Shown here piece after piece: positions 48,502 through 57,892 of a stretch of DNA of 64,000 nucleotides (positions within the stretch are counted from its first letter, which is position 1; the number at the start of each line of letters is the position of its first letter). The notes under the pieces were generated by a model. It searched no databases. It had not been told where the DNA came from and saw only the letters and a list, made by a program, of their open reading frames with translations. Where the stretch lies: contig NZ_QWEZ01000001.1 in the NCBI RefSeq assembly GCF_003864255.1, positions 1,426,001-1,490,000 of the forward strand, written 5' to 3'. The DNA comes from Aestuariirhabdus litorea (GTDB lineage: Bacteria; Pseudomonadota; Gammaproteobacteria; Pseudomonadales; Aestuariirhabdaceae). A program made the translations under genes and the position numbers.

Positions 48502-50193
48502 CTAGCCCGCCTTGAGACAGGGTTCAGGATCGGCAGCATCCGTGGGCAAGCTGAACCAGCGCAGTGATTGGGCCGTTGCATCCAGCTCCACCGAGCAGTT
48601 ATTGATCTGTACAGCCGCATCACGCATCAACGACTCCGCTTCCACCAGATAGCTGGACAGTGACTCCAGCGGCGACTGGGGAACCGGTTCGTAGTGCATA
48701 TCGCCCCCCCGGTAACTGATCCCATCCAGCCGAACCGGGGCCTCCATCGCCTGCCCCTTATAGCTCCAGACCCCGCGCTGACCATCAAACTGATAGTGCC
48801 CCAGCAGTCGCCAGCCGTAGTCGGCCACCAGCTCCACCGCGCGCACCAGGTAGTCAAAGGTCTCTTCACCAATAAAGTAGTTAAAGTTGAGACGCACCCA
48901 ACCCGGCTTCAGCACCTTATCGCCGCGAAGAATGGACTCCTCCAGCGCCCCACTGGTCTGCAGGTCCATGCCCAGCAACTCGTGCCCATAGGGACCGGCG
49001 CAAGAGCAGCCTCCGCGCACCTGAATACCAAAGAGATCATTCAGGAGGGCCGTCACAAAGCCGTGATGCAGCACCCGCTCCCCATGGCGTATCTGGAAAG
49101 AGAGGATACTGGTACGTGGTTTATGGAGATCCCCCAACACCTCAATAGCGGGATGCTGCGTCCAGCGCCCCAGCGCCCTGCTGACCCACTGATGCTCCAG
49201 TGCCTCGATAGTGTCGGCACCCACCGCATCCTTTAGTTGGAACACCAGCCCCGCACGAATAGACTCGACAATGGCAGGGGTGCCCCCCTCCTCCCGCCGC
49301 TCTCCCGCCGGCAGGTAGCTGTGGGATACCGGTGAAACCCAGGAGACGGTTCCGCCACCGGGCACACTGGGTACAGGGTTAGTGAGCAACGCACGATTCA
49401 CCACCAGTACCCCCGGGGTACCCGGGCCACCGACAAACTTGTGTGGAGAGATAAAAAGCGCATCCTGGTGAGCGCCGGGCTCATCCCCCTGCATATTGAT
49501 TCCAACATAGGGAGCCGCGGCCGCGTAATCCCAGCACGAAAGCGCGCCGTAGCGGTGCAGCAACTGGCTGATCGAACGGGTGTCCGTCAGCAGGCCAGTG
49601 ACGTTGGAGCCGGCCGAAAAGCTCCCGAGCTTGAGGGGACGGGATTGGTAGCGTTCGAGGGCCTGCTGCAGCTGGATCAGGTCAATATCGCCGGCCTCAT
49701 CGAGTCCGATCGTCACCAGATCCGCAATCGATTCCCGCCAGGGTAACTCATTGGAGTGGTGCTCGTAGGGGCCGATAAAGACCACCGGGCGCTGCGCCGG
49801 AGGTATCTGCTCGAGCAGGCGGTATCGATCCTCCAGGTTGGCCGGAAGGCGCAGATTCAAAATATCCACCAGTTTATGGATGGCCGCCGTTGCCCCGGAG
49901 CCACAGAAAATGACCAGGTCCTCCTCGGCCGCCTTCACCGAAGCCTTGATCAGCTTGCGCGCATCTTCCCGCAGGCGGGTGGTCTGCAAGCCGGTGGCGG
50001 AGGTTTCCGTGTGGGTATTGGCGTACCAGGGCAACACCTGGCTACGGATATAGTCTTCGATAAAACCCAGCGAACGACCCGAAGCTGTGTAATCGGCGTA
50101 CACCAATGGGCGGACCCCAAAAGGGGTAGCCAGCGCCGCACCCTCACCAATAACCCCATCGCGAATACGTTTGATCAACTGCTCTTGTGACAT
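48502..50193 (-). CDS. Class V aminotransferase-fold PLP enzyme, cysteine desulfurase/selenocysteine lyase-like
   Basis: The 563-residue enzyme has a PLP lysine near residue 250 (ISPHKFVGGPGTPGVL) and a Cys-containing loop near residue 393 (VRGGCSCAGPYGH). That loop is comparable to the persulfide loop of desulfurases. It is about 150 residues longer than SufS, with a C-terminal extension that ends in a helix rich in Ser/Glu. The true substrate is unknown. The ATG giving MSQEQL is chosen, and 31 upstream codons without similarity are trimmed. It lies between an Lrp regulator and a TauE exporter in one operon, which suggests an amino acid or sulfur-compound catabolic step. Confidence 0.83.
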   Translation of the reverse strand: MSQEQLIKRIRDGVIGEGAALATPFGVRPLVYADYTASGRSLGFIEDYIRSQVLPWYANTHTETSATGLQTTRLREDARKLIKASVKAAEEDLVIFCGSGATAAIHKLVDILNLRLPANLEDRYRLLEQIPPAQRPVVFIGPYEHHSNELPWRESIADLVTIGLDEAGDIDLIQLQQALERYQSRPLKLGSFSAGSNVTGLLTDTRSISQLLHRYGALSCWDYAAAAPYVGINMQGDEPGAHQDALFISPHKFVGGPGTPGVLVVNRALLTNPVPSVPGGGTVSWVSPVSHSYLPAGERREEGGTPAIVESIRAGLVFQLKDAVGADTIEALEHQWVSRALGRWTQHPAIEVLGDLHKPRTSILSFQIRHGERVLHHGFVTALLNDLFGIQVRGGCSCAGPYGHELLGMDLQTSGALEESILRGDKVLKPGWVRLNFNYFIGEETFDYLVRAVELVADYGWRLLGHYQFDGQRGVWSYKGQAMEAPVRLDGISYRGGDMHYEPVPQSPLESLSSYLVEAESLMRDAAVQINNCSVELDATAQSLRWFSLPTDAADPEPCLKAG

Positions 50194-50236
50194 CCTAAAC
50201 CCCGTCGGTTTCTCAAGGCGGCAGGGCTCAACACGA

Positions 50237-50698
50237 TCAGGTTGGTAACGGAAGCTCCGTACTGTACTTGATCTGTTCCATCGCAAAGTTGGAGGTCACA
50301 TTAGTGAGACTGGTGGCTTCGATAAAGCGTTTGTAAAACCGGTCGTAGGCTGCAATATCCCCGACCACAACCCGCAACAGGTAATCGTACTCACCACTCA
50401 TCCGGTAAAACTCCACCACCTCCGGGAAGGAGGCCACCACAGACGAAAACGACTGCAGCCATTTGGCGTTGTGCTCGCTGGTTTTCACCTGCACAAAAAC
50501 CGAGACCCCAAGGTCCAGCTGGTGGGCATCGAGCAGCGCCACTTTGCGAAGCACCACCCCACTCTTTTCCAGCTTCTGTATGCGCCGCCAGCAGGGTGTT
50601 TTGGTGAGCCCTACACGCTCAGCCATCTCTTCAACAGAAAGACTAACATCGCTTTGCAAAATAGCAAGCAATCTCATATCTATCTCATCAAACATCAT
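50237..50698 (-). CDS. Lrp/AsnC-family transcriptional regulator
   Basis: This 153-residue feast/famine regulator has an N-terminal helix-turn-helix (LSVEEMAERVGLTKTPCWRRIQKLEKSGVV) and a C-terminal RAM domain (about 65-150, SGEYDYLLRVVVGDIAAYDRFYKRF) that binds amino acids. It is 43 bp upstream of the class V PLP enzyme on the same strand and so probably regulates that operon in response to an amino acid. The upstream AT-rich tract (TATATTAGTATATTATA at 50718-50734) is a plausible self-binding site. Confidence 0.9.
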   Translation of the reverse strand: MMFDEIDMRLLAILQSDVSLSVEEMAERVGLTKTPCWRRIQKLEKSGVVLRKVALLDAHQLDLGVSVFVQVKTSEHNAKWLQSFSSVVASFPEVVEFYRMSGEYDYLLRVVVGDIAAYDRFYKRFIEATSLTNVTSNFAMEQIKYSTELPLPT

Positions 50699-50883
50699 TT
50701 TATTCCCTTTAAATAATATATATTAGTATATTATACTCGACCCCAAAGCCCGGCAACGGCTTTTTAAAACCCGGTTTCACATCTCCGCTTTTACGGGAAT
50801 CCTGTACCCATCACCCCCCCTGTGAGCGCCCTGCTTTTTCCAAAAAAAATCGGAAATTGCTTAAAACCCGACCCCGCGAACAC

Positions 50884-50910
50884 AAAAAAAGGGGCCGAAG
50901 CCCCTTTTTT
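50884..50910. terminator. Terminator after prpE (bidirectional)
   Basis: AAAAAAAGGGGC and GCCCCTTTTTT pair across CGAA, 16 bases beyond the prpE stop on the minus strand. Confidence 0.9.
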
Positions 50911-50925
50911 AGCCTGTGACCCGTA

Positions 50926-52824
50926 TCAGGCCGGAACCGAGATCACCCCCGCTTCGGCCATCAGCGCCTCAATCTCTGGCAAGCTGGCCGGGTCATCAAT
51001 GGTTGATGGGATCGCGTACTCCTCACCCGCCGCAATCTGCCGCAGGCTGCGACGCAGGATCTTGCCGGACCGCGTTTTCGGCAAGCGGCTAACCACCAGC
51101 GCCCGCTGGAAGCAGGCCAGGGGCCCGATCTCCTTGCGCACCATCTGCACCAGCTCTTTTTCCAGCTCGGCCGGATCCTGGTCAACGCCGTTTTTCAAGA
51201 GGATCAACCCCAGCGGCAGCTGCCCCTTCAGTGAGTCATTGATACCGATGACTGCACATTCGGCCACGGCAGGATGACCGGCAACCACCTCCTCCATCTC
51301 ACCGGTAGAGAGACGGTGGCCGGCAACGTTGATCACGTCGTCCACCCGCCCCATGATGAACAGGTAGCCATCCTCATCCAGGTATCCGCCATCACCGGAG
51401 ACGTAATAGCCCGGAAACTGCTCCAGATAACCGCTACGGAAGCGATCGATATCGCCCCACACCGTCGGCAGGCAGCTCGGGGGCAGGGGTTGCTTGATGG
51501 CCACAAAGCCCTGCTCGTTGGCACCCGCCGGCTCACCACTCTCATTGAGAATCTGGACGTTAAATCCAGGCACGGGAACGGTCGCCGACCCTGGTTTGAC
51601 CGGCAGCAACTCTACCCCCGCCAGGTTACCCGCGATCGCCCAGCCGGTTTCCGTCTGCCACCAATGATCGATCACCGGCTTGCCGGTTTTCTCTACGGTC
51701 CATTCGTAGGTGGGCGGATCCAGGCGCTCACCCGCCATAAAGATGGTATCGAGTGCACTGAGGTCATACTGCTGAACCAGGGCACCCTCAGGATCCTCCT
51801 TCTTGATCGCACGGAAGGCCGTGGGCGCCGCAAACAGGGCGCGCACCTTGTACTCGCTGGCGACCCGCCAGAAGGCACCGGCGTCAGGGGTAAAGACAGG
51901 CTTACCCTCATAAAAGACGGTCGTGCAACCGCGAATCAGGGGAGCGTAGACAATATAGGAGTGCCCTACCACCCAGCCCACGTCGGAGGCCGCCCAGAAA
52001 ACATCCCCGGCCTCCATGTTGTAGATCGCCTTCATGCTGTAGTGCATCGCGACTGCGTGGCCGCCGTTATCACGCACTACCCCCTTGGGCTTTCCGGTAG
52101 TGCCCGAGGTATAGAGAACATAGAGGGGATCAGTGGCCAGCACCGGAGTACAGCCTACCGCCTCGGCGGAGGCCAGCAGAGTCATCCAGTCGTGGTCGAT
52201 ACTGCCATCCAGCGCGGCTGGTGACTGCTCACGCTGGAACACTATGCTGGCGACGGGCTTGTGTTTGGCGATTGAGAGCGCCTCATCCAGCATCGGCTTG
52301 TAGTCAATGATGCGATTCACCTCAATTCCGCAAGAGGCACTGAGCACCACCTTGGGCTGGGCATCGTCGATCCTTACCGCCAGCTCATTGGGGGCAAAGC
52401 CGCCGAACACGACAGAGTGAATGGCACCGAGACGTGCACAGGCCAGCATCGCCATCGCCGCCTGGGGAATCATGGGCATATAGATGACGACCCGATCCCC
52501 GCGCCCAACCCCCTGCGAAGCCAGCATACCCGCAGTGCGGGACACCTCGTCAAGGAGCTCGTTGTAGCTGTATTTGCGCTTGCTACCGGTTACCGGAGAG
52601 TCATAGATAAGGGCTGTTTGCTCGCCGCGGCCGCTTTCGACATGATAATCAAGCGCCAGGTAAGCGGTGTTGAGCTCGCCATCGGCAAACCAGCGGTCGA
52701 TCCCATTTTCATCCTTGGAGAGGATGGTTTGCGGTGCCTTGAACCAGCTGATCGCGTCCGCTTTCTCTTTCCAGAACCCCTGGGGATCTTCGATAGATCG
52801 GGCGTACTCCTGTTGGTAACTCAT
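50926..52824 (-). CDS. prpE: Propionyl-CoA synthetase (acyl-CoA synthetase) PrpE
   Basis: This 632-residue ANL-superfamily ligase activates propionate (and probably acetate) to its CoA ester via an acyl-adenylate. Motifs are the N-terminal YQQEYARSIEDPQGFW typical of PrpE, the P-loop YTSGTTGKPKGVVRDNGG, WWQTETGW, SGDGGYLDEDGYLFIMGRVDDVINVAGHRLSTGE, and the C-terminal acetylatable lysine in PKTRSGKILRR. It is the entry step for propionate use; no other prp genes are adjacent. Acetyl-CoA synthetase is a close alternative, but the sequence is nearer PrpE. Confidence 0.86.
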   Translation of the reverse strand: MSYQQEYARSIEDPQGFWKEKADAISWFKAPQTILSKDENGIDRWFADGELNTAYLALDYHVESGRGEQTALIYDSPVTGSKRKYSYNELLDEVSRTAGMLASQGVGRGDRVVIYMPMIPQAAMAMLACARLGAIHSVVFGGFAPNELAVRIDDAQPKVVLSASCGIEVNRIIDYKPMLDEALSIAKHKPVASIVFQREQSPAALDGSIDHDWMTLLASAEAVGCTPVLATDPLYVLYTSGTTGKPKGVVRDNGGHAVAMHYSMKAIYNMEAGDVFWAASDVGWVVGHSYIVYAPLIRGCTTVFYEGKPVFTPDAGAFWRVASEYKVRALFAAPTAFRAIKKEDPEGALVQQYDLSALDTIFMAGERLDPPTYEWTVEKTGKPVIDHWWQTETGWAIAGNLAGVELLPVKPGSATVPVPGFNVQILNESGEPAGANEQGFVAIKQPLPPSCLPTVWGDIDRFRSGYLEQFPGYYVSGDGGYLDEDGYLFIMGRVDDVINVAGHRLSTGEMEEVVAGHPAVAECAVIGINDSLKGQLPLGLILLKNGVDQDPAELEKELVQMVRKEIGPLACFQRALVVSRLPKTRSGKILRRSLRQIAAGEEYAIPSTIDDPASLPEIEALMAEAGVISVPA

Positions 52825-52978
52825 AGTGCTCCCTCGTCAGTATCTGCATCGTTGTTGTTATGATGGACGACCTTGAAACGGTGACCGTCGTTACATTGTC
52901 GACAATTATGCAGCCAAAGGGGCCATTTAGGGATACAACCTTAGTTGTACCCCCCTTATTTGTTAACAATCAGGGCAT

Positions 52979-54310
52979 CTATTCCGTTTTGTCAGTGAGC
53001 CGCTTGCGAATCTTGCGCATTAACCACCAGACCCCGAGCACCACCGGCACCACACTGGCGGCGAGCAAAAGAGGGGTGTTAACCTCAAGCCCCAATGGTT
53101 TGGCCGCATCAAAGAGGTATTTAAGCAGCCCCACAAGATGGTAGCTGATTACTACTACCGAGAGACCCTCTACGGTCTCCTGCAGCCTTAGCTGCAGCTT
53201 TCCGCGCCGATTCATGGAGGCCAGCAGACGCTGATTCTGCTGCTCGATCGCCAGGTCGACCTGAGTACCCAGCAACTCACCGGCTCTAGCCAGGCGCTGG
53301 GACAGCTCTTCCAAGCGACTGGCTACCGCTTCGCAGGTATCCATCGCCGGAGTGAAACGGCGCGCAAAGAAGTGGCTGATCATCTGCAGGTGCTCGATCG
53401 GCTCCTCCTCGACATAATCCAGCCGCTGGTGCACCAGGGAAGAGTAGGCCTTGGAGGCCGCAAAGCGATAGCTGGTGTCAGAGCGGTACTGCTCTACCTC
53501 TGCGGCCAGAGCCGAGATCGATGCCAGCAGTTGACGGTCCCCGGCAGAGTCTGCCCCCTTGTCTGCCAGTCGCGCCGTAATCTTGGCCACCTCGGCGTCC
53601 AACACCGCCAGTCGGGGGCTGATTTTGCGCGCCAGGGGCAACGACAGCAGCGCCATCACCCGATAGCTCTCGATCTCAAGCATGCGCTGCAAGAGGCGCC
53701 CTGCTCGCTGGGGAGAGAGGCTGTAGTTGGCAATATAAAAGCGACCAAACCCACCGCGGTGCAACCTGAAGCTGGTGCACAGCATGGCGCGCCGACCAAT
53801 GGCATAGGAGCCGATGGCCCGTTCGCCATCAAAGAGTTCCTCGGCCAAGGCGTCACCGTCAATCATCTCCTGCTCTTGCACTGCCTCAATAACGCCGTGC
53901 AAAGCGGTGACGACCTCACCCGCTATCGACTCCAGCCACTCCCTGGGCGCCACATCAATGGCCTTCTCATCCATCGCCTTGCCCCCTTTGAAGGGACGAA
54001 TAAAGGTGTAGGCGGAAAACTCGGTGTGGCGCTCCCAGCGCAGGTGAAAATCGCCAAAATCGAGATAAAGTGCAGAGGCCTGCAGGTCGGGTTGGGGGAG
54101 CGCGTAGCGCAGGCAAAGGCGGGCGATATGCTCAACCTCCCGGCGCCCCCCTCCCTCGCCGGAGAGAATGGCCATATGACTGACCAGAGCCGGAGACTCC
54201 ACCACCGGAAAGGGGCGTGCATGCAGCTCATTATACAGCTGCTCGCGCAGGGGGTGGACAGGAAGGCGAAATTCACCGAGGAAATGGGGGTCTACTGTCA
54301 TGATCTCCAC
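52979..54310 (-). CDS. DUF3422-family protein
   Basis: The 443-residue protein matches DUF3422, common in Proteobacteria but without a known function. The N-terminal part is globular (HPLREQLYNELHARPFPVVESPALVSHMAIL) and the middle helical (coiled-coil-like stretches at about 200-350). The C-terminus carries one or two transmembrane helices (VVISYHLVGLLKYLF; LLLAASVVPVVLGVWWLM) and a basic tail. It is likely anchored in the inner membrane with its bulk in the cytoplasm. It is convergent with neither neighbour and shows no operon partner. Confidence 0.82.
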   Translation of the reverse strand: MEIMTVDPHFLGEFRLPVHPLREQLYNELHARPFPVVESPALVSHMAILSGEGGGRREVEHIARLCLRYALPQPDLQASALYLDFGDFHLRWERHTEFSAYTFIRPFKGGKAMDEKAIDVAPREWLESIAGEVVTALHGVIEAVQEQEMIDGDALAEELFDGERAIGSYAIGRRAMLCTSFRLHRGGFGRFYIANYSLSPQRAGRLLQRMLEIESYRVMALLSLPLARKISPRLAVLDAEVAKITARLADKGADSAGDRQLLASISALAAEVEQYRSDTSYRFAASKAYSSLVHQRLDYVEEEPIEHLQMISHFFARRFTPAMDTCEAVASRLEELSQRLARAGELLGTQVDLAIEQQNQRLLASMNRRGKLQLRLQETVEGLSVVVISYHLVGLLKYLFDAAKPLGLEVNTPLLLAASVVPVVLGVWWLMRKIRKRLTDKTE

Positions 54311-54516
54311 TCAGGTTACCAGGCTAGCGCGAGTGTACGCCCTGAGTCCTGCGACAGCAAACTCTGCCCCGGCCAATAAGTCGTGCCAGTCATGGAGAAG
54401 GTGAAAAGCACTCAATACTTTTAGCTGGATCAAGTTTACAGGCGGACAGATACCATATACTGGTCAAAACGGCGCGGGATGCGCCTACACCTGAAAGCGA
54501 GTGAAGAGGAACCAGC

Positions 54517-56565
54517 ATGGCCATCTATAGCACGGAGCAGATTCGCAACGTCGTACTTACCGGGCACTCAGGCGCGGGCAAAACCAGCCTCACCGAGCAG
54601 CTTCTCTCCCACAGTGGCACCCTTGAGGTCGCAGGGGCGGTTGCCCGGGGGAACACGGTCAGCGATTTCAGCCCACAGGAGCGAGAATTCGGCCACTCCC
54701 TCGACCCCTCATTGTGCCACTTCCAGCACCAGGGTCATCAAATACACCTGCTTGACACCCCTGGCTTACCCGATTTCTCGGGTCGAAGCATCAGCGTTCT
54801 CAGTGCCGCCGATACCGCACTACTGGTGATCAACGCCACCACCGGCGTTGAAACCATGAGCGAAACCATGATGAGTGCGGCCAAAGAGCGCAACCTGTGT
54901 CGAGCCATTATCATCAACAAGATCGATGCCCCCGGGGTCAATTTCCCCGCTCTCCTGCAACAGGTCCGCGCCCACTTTGGCGATGAGTGTATGCCCCTGA
55001 ACCTGCCTACCGAGGGGGGCGCCGAAGTGGTCGACTGCTTCTTCACTCCACAGTCGGGAAACACTGCGCTGGGGGAGGTGGAAGCGGCCCACGACGCACT
55101 GGTCGACCAGGTGGTGGAGGTTGATGAGCAACTCATGGAGCTCTACCTCGAGCAGGGTCAATCCCTCAGCCCGGAGCAACTGCACACCCCCTTTGAGAAA
55201 GCGTTGCGGGAAGGTCACCTGATCCCCATCTGTTTTGTCTCTGCCGAGAGCGGGGCCGGCATCGAGCAGCTGTTATCGGTCCTCACCGACCTGATGCCCA
55301 GCCCACTGGAGGGTAACCCTCCACTGTTCCTAAAGGGGGAAGGAAAGGAGGCGAAGCCGGTAACGGTGGCGCCGGACCCACAGCTGCACACCATCGCCCA
55401 CGTTTTCAAGGTGCAGGTAGACCCCTACATGGGCAGAGTGGCTATGCTCCGGGTACACCAGGGGCAGCTAACGCCCAGTTCCCAACTTTTTATCGGGGAC
55501 GCCCGCAAACCCTTCAAGGTGACTCACCTCTACCGAATCCAGGGAGGAAAGCACAGCGAGATCAACCGGGCCATACCCGGTGACCTCTGCGCCATCGCCA
55601 AGGTGGAGGATATCCACTTTGATGCCGTTCTCCATGACTCCCACGACGAGGATCACCACCACCTGCAGTCGGTCAATTTTGTTTCCCCCATGTACGGACT
55701 GGCCGTCACCCCGGTTCATCGGGGCGATGAGCAGAAGCTTTCTGAGGCGTTGCATAAACTCGAGGCTGAAGACCCCTCCCTCCGGGTTGAACACCGGGCC
55801 AGCCTCAATGAAACCGTGATCCTGGGTCAGGGCGAGCTGCACCTGAGTACGGTCATTCAGCGCATGTTGCAACAGTTCAATGTGGCCGTTCAGACCAGTC
55901 CACCCAGCATCGCTTACCGAGAAACCATCACCCAAGCCGCCCAGGGCCACTGCCGTCACAAGAAACAGAGCGGCGGGGCCGGCCAGTTCGGGGAGGTCTA
56001 CCTGCGCGTAGAACCCCTCCCCCAGGGGAGTGGCTTTGAGTTTCACAGCGAGGTGGTGGGAGGTGCCATACCGGGCCAGTTTATCCCCGCCGTTGAAAAG
56101 GGGGTTCGGGAGGTGATCTCCCAGGGGGCCATCGCCGGCTTTCCCATGCAGGATATCAAGGTCGTGGTGTACGACGGAAAGCACCACTCCGTAGACTCCA
56201 AGGAGATCGCCTTTGTCGCCGCCGGGCGTAAAGCCTTCCTTGACGCTGTTGAAAAAGCGGGGGGCGTCATTCTTGAGCCGGTGGTAAGCCTCAAGATCCG
56301 GGTCCCTGAACACTGCATCGGTGACGTCACCGGCGACATTGCCGCCAAGCACGGGATGGTGATGGGCAGCACCAATCTGCCCGGTCACAAGGCGGAGATC
56401 AGTGCCCAGGCACCCATGCGCACCCTCTCCGACTACCCCTCCCGGGTCAAGTCGATGAGTGGGGGCGAAGGCAGTTTCAGCATGCATTTCAGCCACTACG
56501 ACAGAGCCGAGAGCGAGCTGCAACGCTCTCTGGTCAAGGCGCACCAGAGCCGCTCAAACCCATGA
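54517..56565 (+). CDS. EF-G-like translation factor paralogue
   Basis: This 682-residue translational GTPase has the EF-G domain order but a divergent G domain. P-loop GHSGAGKT (16-23) replaces the canonical GHIDAGKT. Switch II is DTPGLPDFSG rather than DTPGHVDF, lacking the catalytic histidine, and NKID replaces NKMD. EF-G domains II to V follow. Such paralogues (EF-G II-like) are reported in several bacteria, with uncertain or stress-related roles; the missing His suggests slow GTP hydrolysis. Its place outside the str operon shows it is not the housekeeping fusA. Confidence 0.85.
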   Translation: MAIYSTEQIRNVVLTGHSGAGKTSLTEQLLSHSGTLEVAGAVARGNTVSDFSPQEREFGHSLDPSLCHFQHQGHQIHLLDTPGLPDFSGRSISVLSAADTALLVINATTGVETMSETMMSAAKERNLCRAIIINKIDAPGVNFPALLQQVRAHFGDECMPLNLPTEGGAEVVDCFFTPQSGNTALGEVEAAHDALVDQVVEVDEQLMELYLEQGQSLSPEQLHTPFEKALREGHLIPICFVSAESGAGIEQLLSVLTDLMPSPLEGNPPLFLKGEGKEAKPVTVAPDPQLHTIAHVFKVQVDPYMGRVAMLRVHQGQLTPSSQLFIGDARKPFKVTHLYRIQGGKHSEINRAIPGDLCAIAKVEDIHFDAVLHDSHDEDHHHLQSVNFVSPMYGLAVTPVHRGDEQKLSEALHKLEAEDPSLRVEHRASLNETVILGQGELHLSTVIQRMLQQFNVAVQTSPPSIAYRETITQAAQGHCRHKKQSGGAGQFGEVYLRVEPLPQGSGFEFHSEVVGGAIPGQFIPAVEKGVREVISQGAIAGFPMQDIKVVVYDGKHHSVDSKEIAFVAAGRKAFLDAVEKAGGVILEPVVSLKIRVPEHCIGDVTGDIAAKHGMVMGSTNLPGHKAEISAQAPMRTLSDYPSRVKSMSGGEGSFSMHFSHYDRAESELQRSLVKAHQSRSNP

Positions 56566-56665
56566 GCCACGAGGATCTGCCGACAGCACCTGCCGGAATT
56601 TTGTCTGTGCAGATTCGCGCCAATATCGTTAGAATCACCCCTCATTCAAGCCCGCTTTAGACTTC

Positions 56666-57481
56666 ATGCCTTCATATCGACCCCTGCTACTGTCACTGTT
56701 TTTGCTGCTGGGACCCCTGGTTTCCGGTGGCTTGCACGCTGATAGCATCGCCGTCGCCACCACCACGGTTAAGCCCTGGGGTTACCTTGACAATGAGGGC
56801 GCTCCGCAGGGGCTGTTAAGCCAGTTTATACGCGAGCTTGAGGATCACAGCGGGCTACCCATGAACAACACTCTTGAGCCCTACCCCAGGGTAATCCAGG
56901 AGATCAAAAGCGGTAAAGCGGACATTGCCGTGCTGCTCAAAAGTCCAGAGTCGGACAAGTTTGCCATTGACCTGGGCGAGGTCGTTAAAACCTCCACCAT
57001 TTTTATTGCATTGGCCGGCACCCCCCCTATTGATACTCTCGATGCCTTGATCGGAAGCCGGGTTGGACACATTCGAGGATCGAAATACGGAACAGAATTT
57101 GATGATCACCCATCGATTCACCGGGTACCTGTCAGCGATGTCGCCCAGGGGTTGAGGATGTTACGCCAGGGACGTATCGAGGCCCTGGCCTCGACCGATT
57201 ACTCTCTGTTTTACACGCTCAGGGAGCTCCATATCGATCCAGGGCTTTTAACACAACTGATATCGCTGAAATCGAATTCTGGCCACCTCTATCTCTCCCG
57301 CCGCTCTCCTAAGCAGGAACTCCGGGAACCGCTGCAGCAAGCACTCGAGCAGATGAGAAGCAACGGCGTTTTGCAGCGCCTGTTTGCCAAACCTTACCTC
57401 TCCGACAGTCTCTCCCCTGCCGAAGAAGACACGAGCAGTTTAACCAACACCGATAACCCCAAGGTGTCGGTGGCTCGATAG
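56666..57481 (+). CDS. Family 3 periplasmic solute-binding protein
   Basis: This 271-residue exported protein has a signal peptide (about 1-25, ending GGLHA) followed by a PBP2 fold typical of amino-acid-binding proteins (VAVATTTVKPWGYLDNEGAPQGLLSQFI; EIKSGKADIAVL). No ABC permease or ATPase gene is adjacent, so it may feed a transporter elsewhere or act as a sensor partner. The C-terminus has a Ser/Thr/Asp-rich tail. Confidence 0.78.
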   Translation: MPSYRPLLLSLFLLLGPLVSGGLHADSIAVATTTVKPWGYLDNEGAPQGLLSQFIRELEDHSGLPMNNTLEPYPRVIQEIKSGKADIAVLLKSPESDKFAIDLGEVVKTSTIFIALAGTPPIDTLDALIGSRVGHIRGSKYGTEFDDHPSIHRVPVSDVAQGLRMLRQGRIEALASTDYSLFYTLRELHIDPGLLTQLISLKSNSGHLYLSRRSPKQELREPLQQALEQMRSNGVLQRLFAKPYLSDSLSPAEEDTSSLTNTDNPKVSVAR

Positions 57482-57585
57482 AGTCTCCCTATCTCCTCGA
57501 TTGGAAGTTGCAATTAGTCCCGCAGGCTCTGGTCGCCCACAATAGCGACCATTGACCACCGACACACACCCATCGGAGAGAGACT

Positions 57586-57825
57586 ATGCAAACCGTTACT
57601 ATTTTTGGTCGTGAAGGCTGCGGATTCTGCCAACGAGCCAAGCAGCTGGCGGAAGACCGCCAACTTAACTTCAAGTACATCGATATTCATCAGGAGGGGA
57701 TCAGCAAAGCGGACCTTGAGAAGACCATTGGCAAGCCGGTCGAGACCGTACCGCAGATCTTCATCGGCCGAGAGCACATTGGGGGATTTACCGAATTCAA
57801 TGAGCTGATGCGCACCCAGGCTTAA
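57586..57825 (+). CDS. grxA: Glutaredoxin 1 (GrxA-like)
   Basis: This 79-residue dithiol glutaredoxin has active-site Cys12-Gly-Phe-Cys15. The pairing TVPQIFIGREHIGG with the conserved cis-Pro and Gly pair binds glutathione. It resembles E. coli GrxA over its length. The gene lies next to gamma-glutamyltransferase, consistent with a glutathione theme, though they are separate units. Confidence 0.88.
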   Translation: MQTVTIFGREGCGFCQRAKQLAEDRQLNFKYIDIHQEGISKADLEKTIGKPVETVPQIFIGREHIGGFTEFNELMRTQA

Positions 57826-57892
57826 CCCGACCGCTTGCCGGTCTCGGGCCTGGAGAGGGTATACTGGATCCATCCCCCGCTGGAACCGGACC

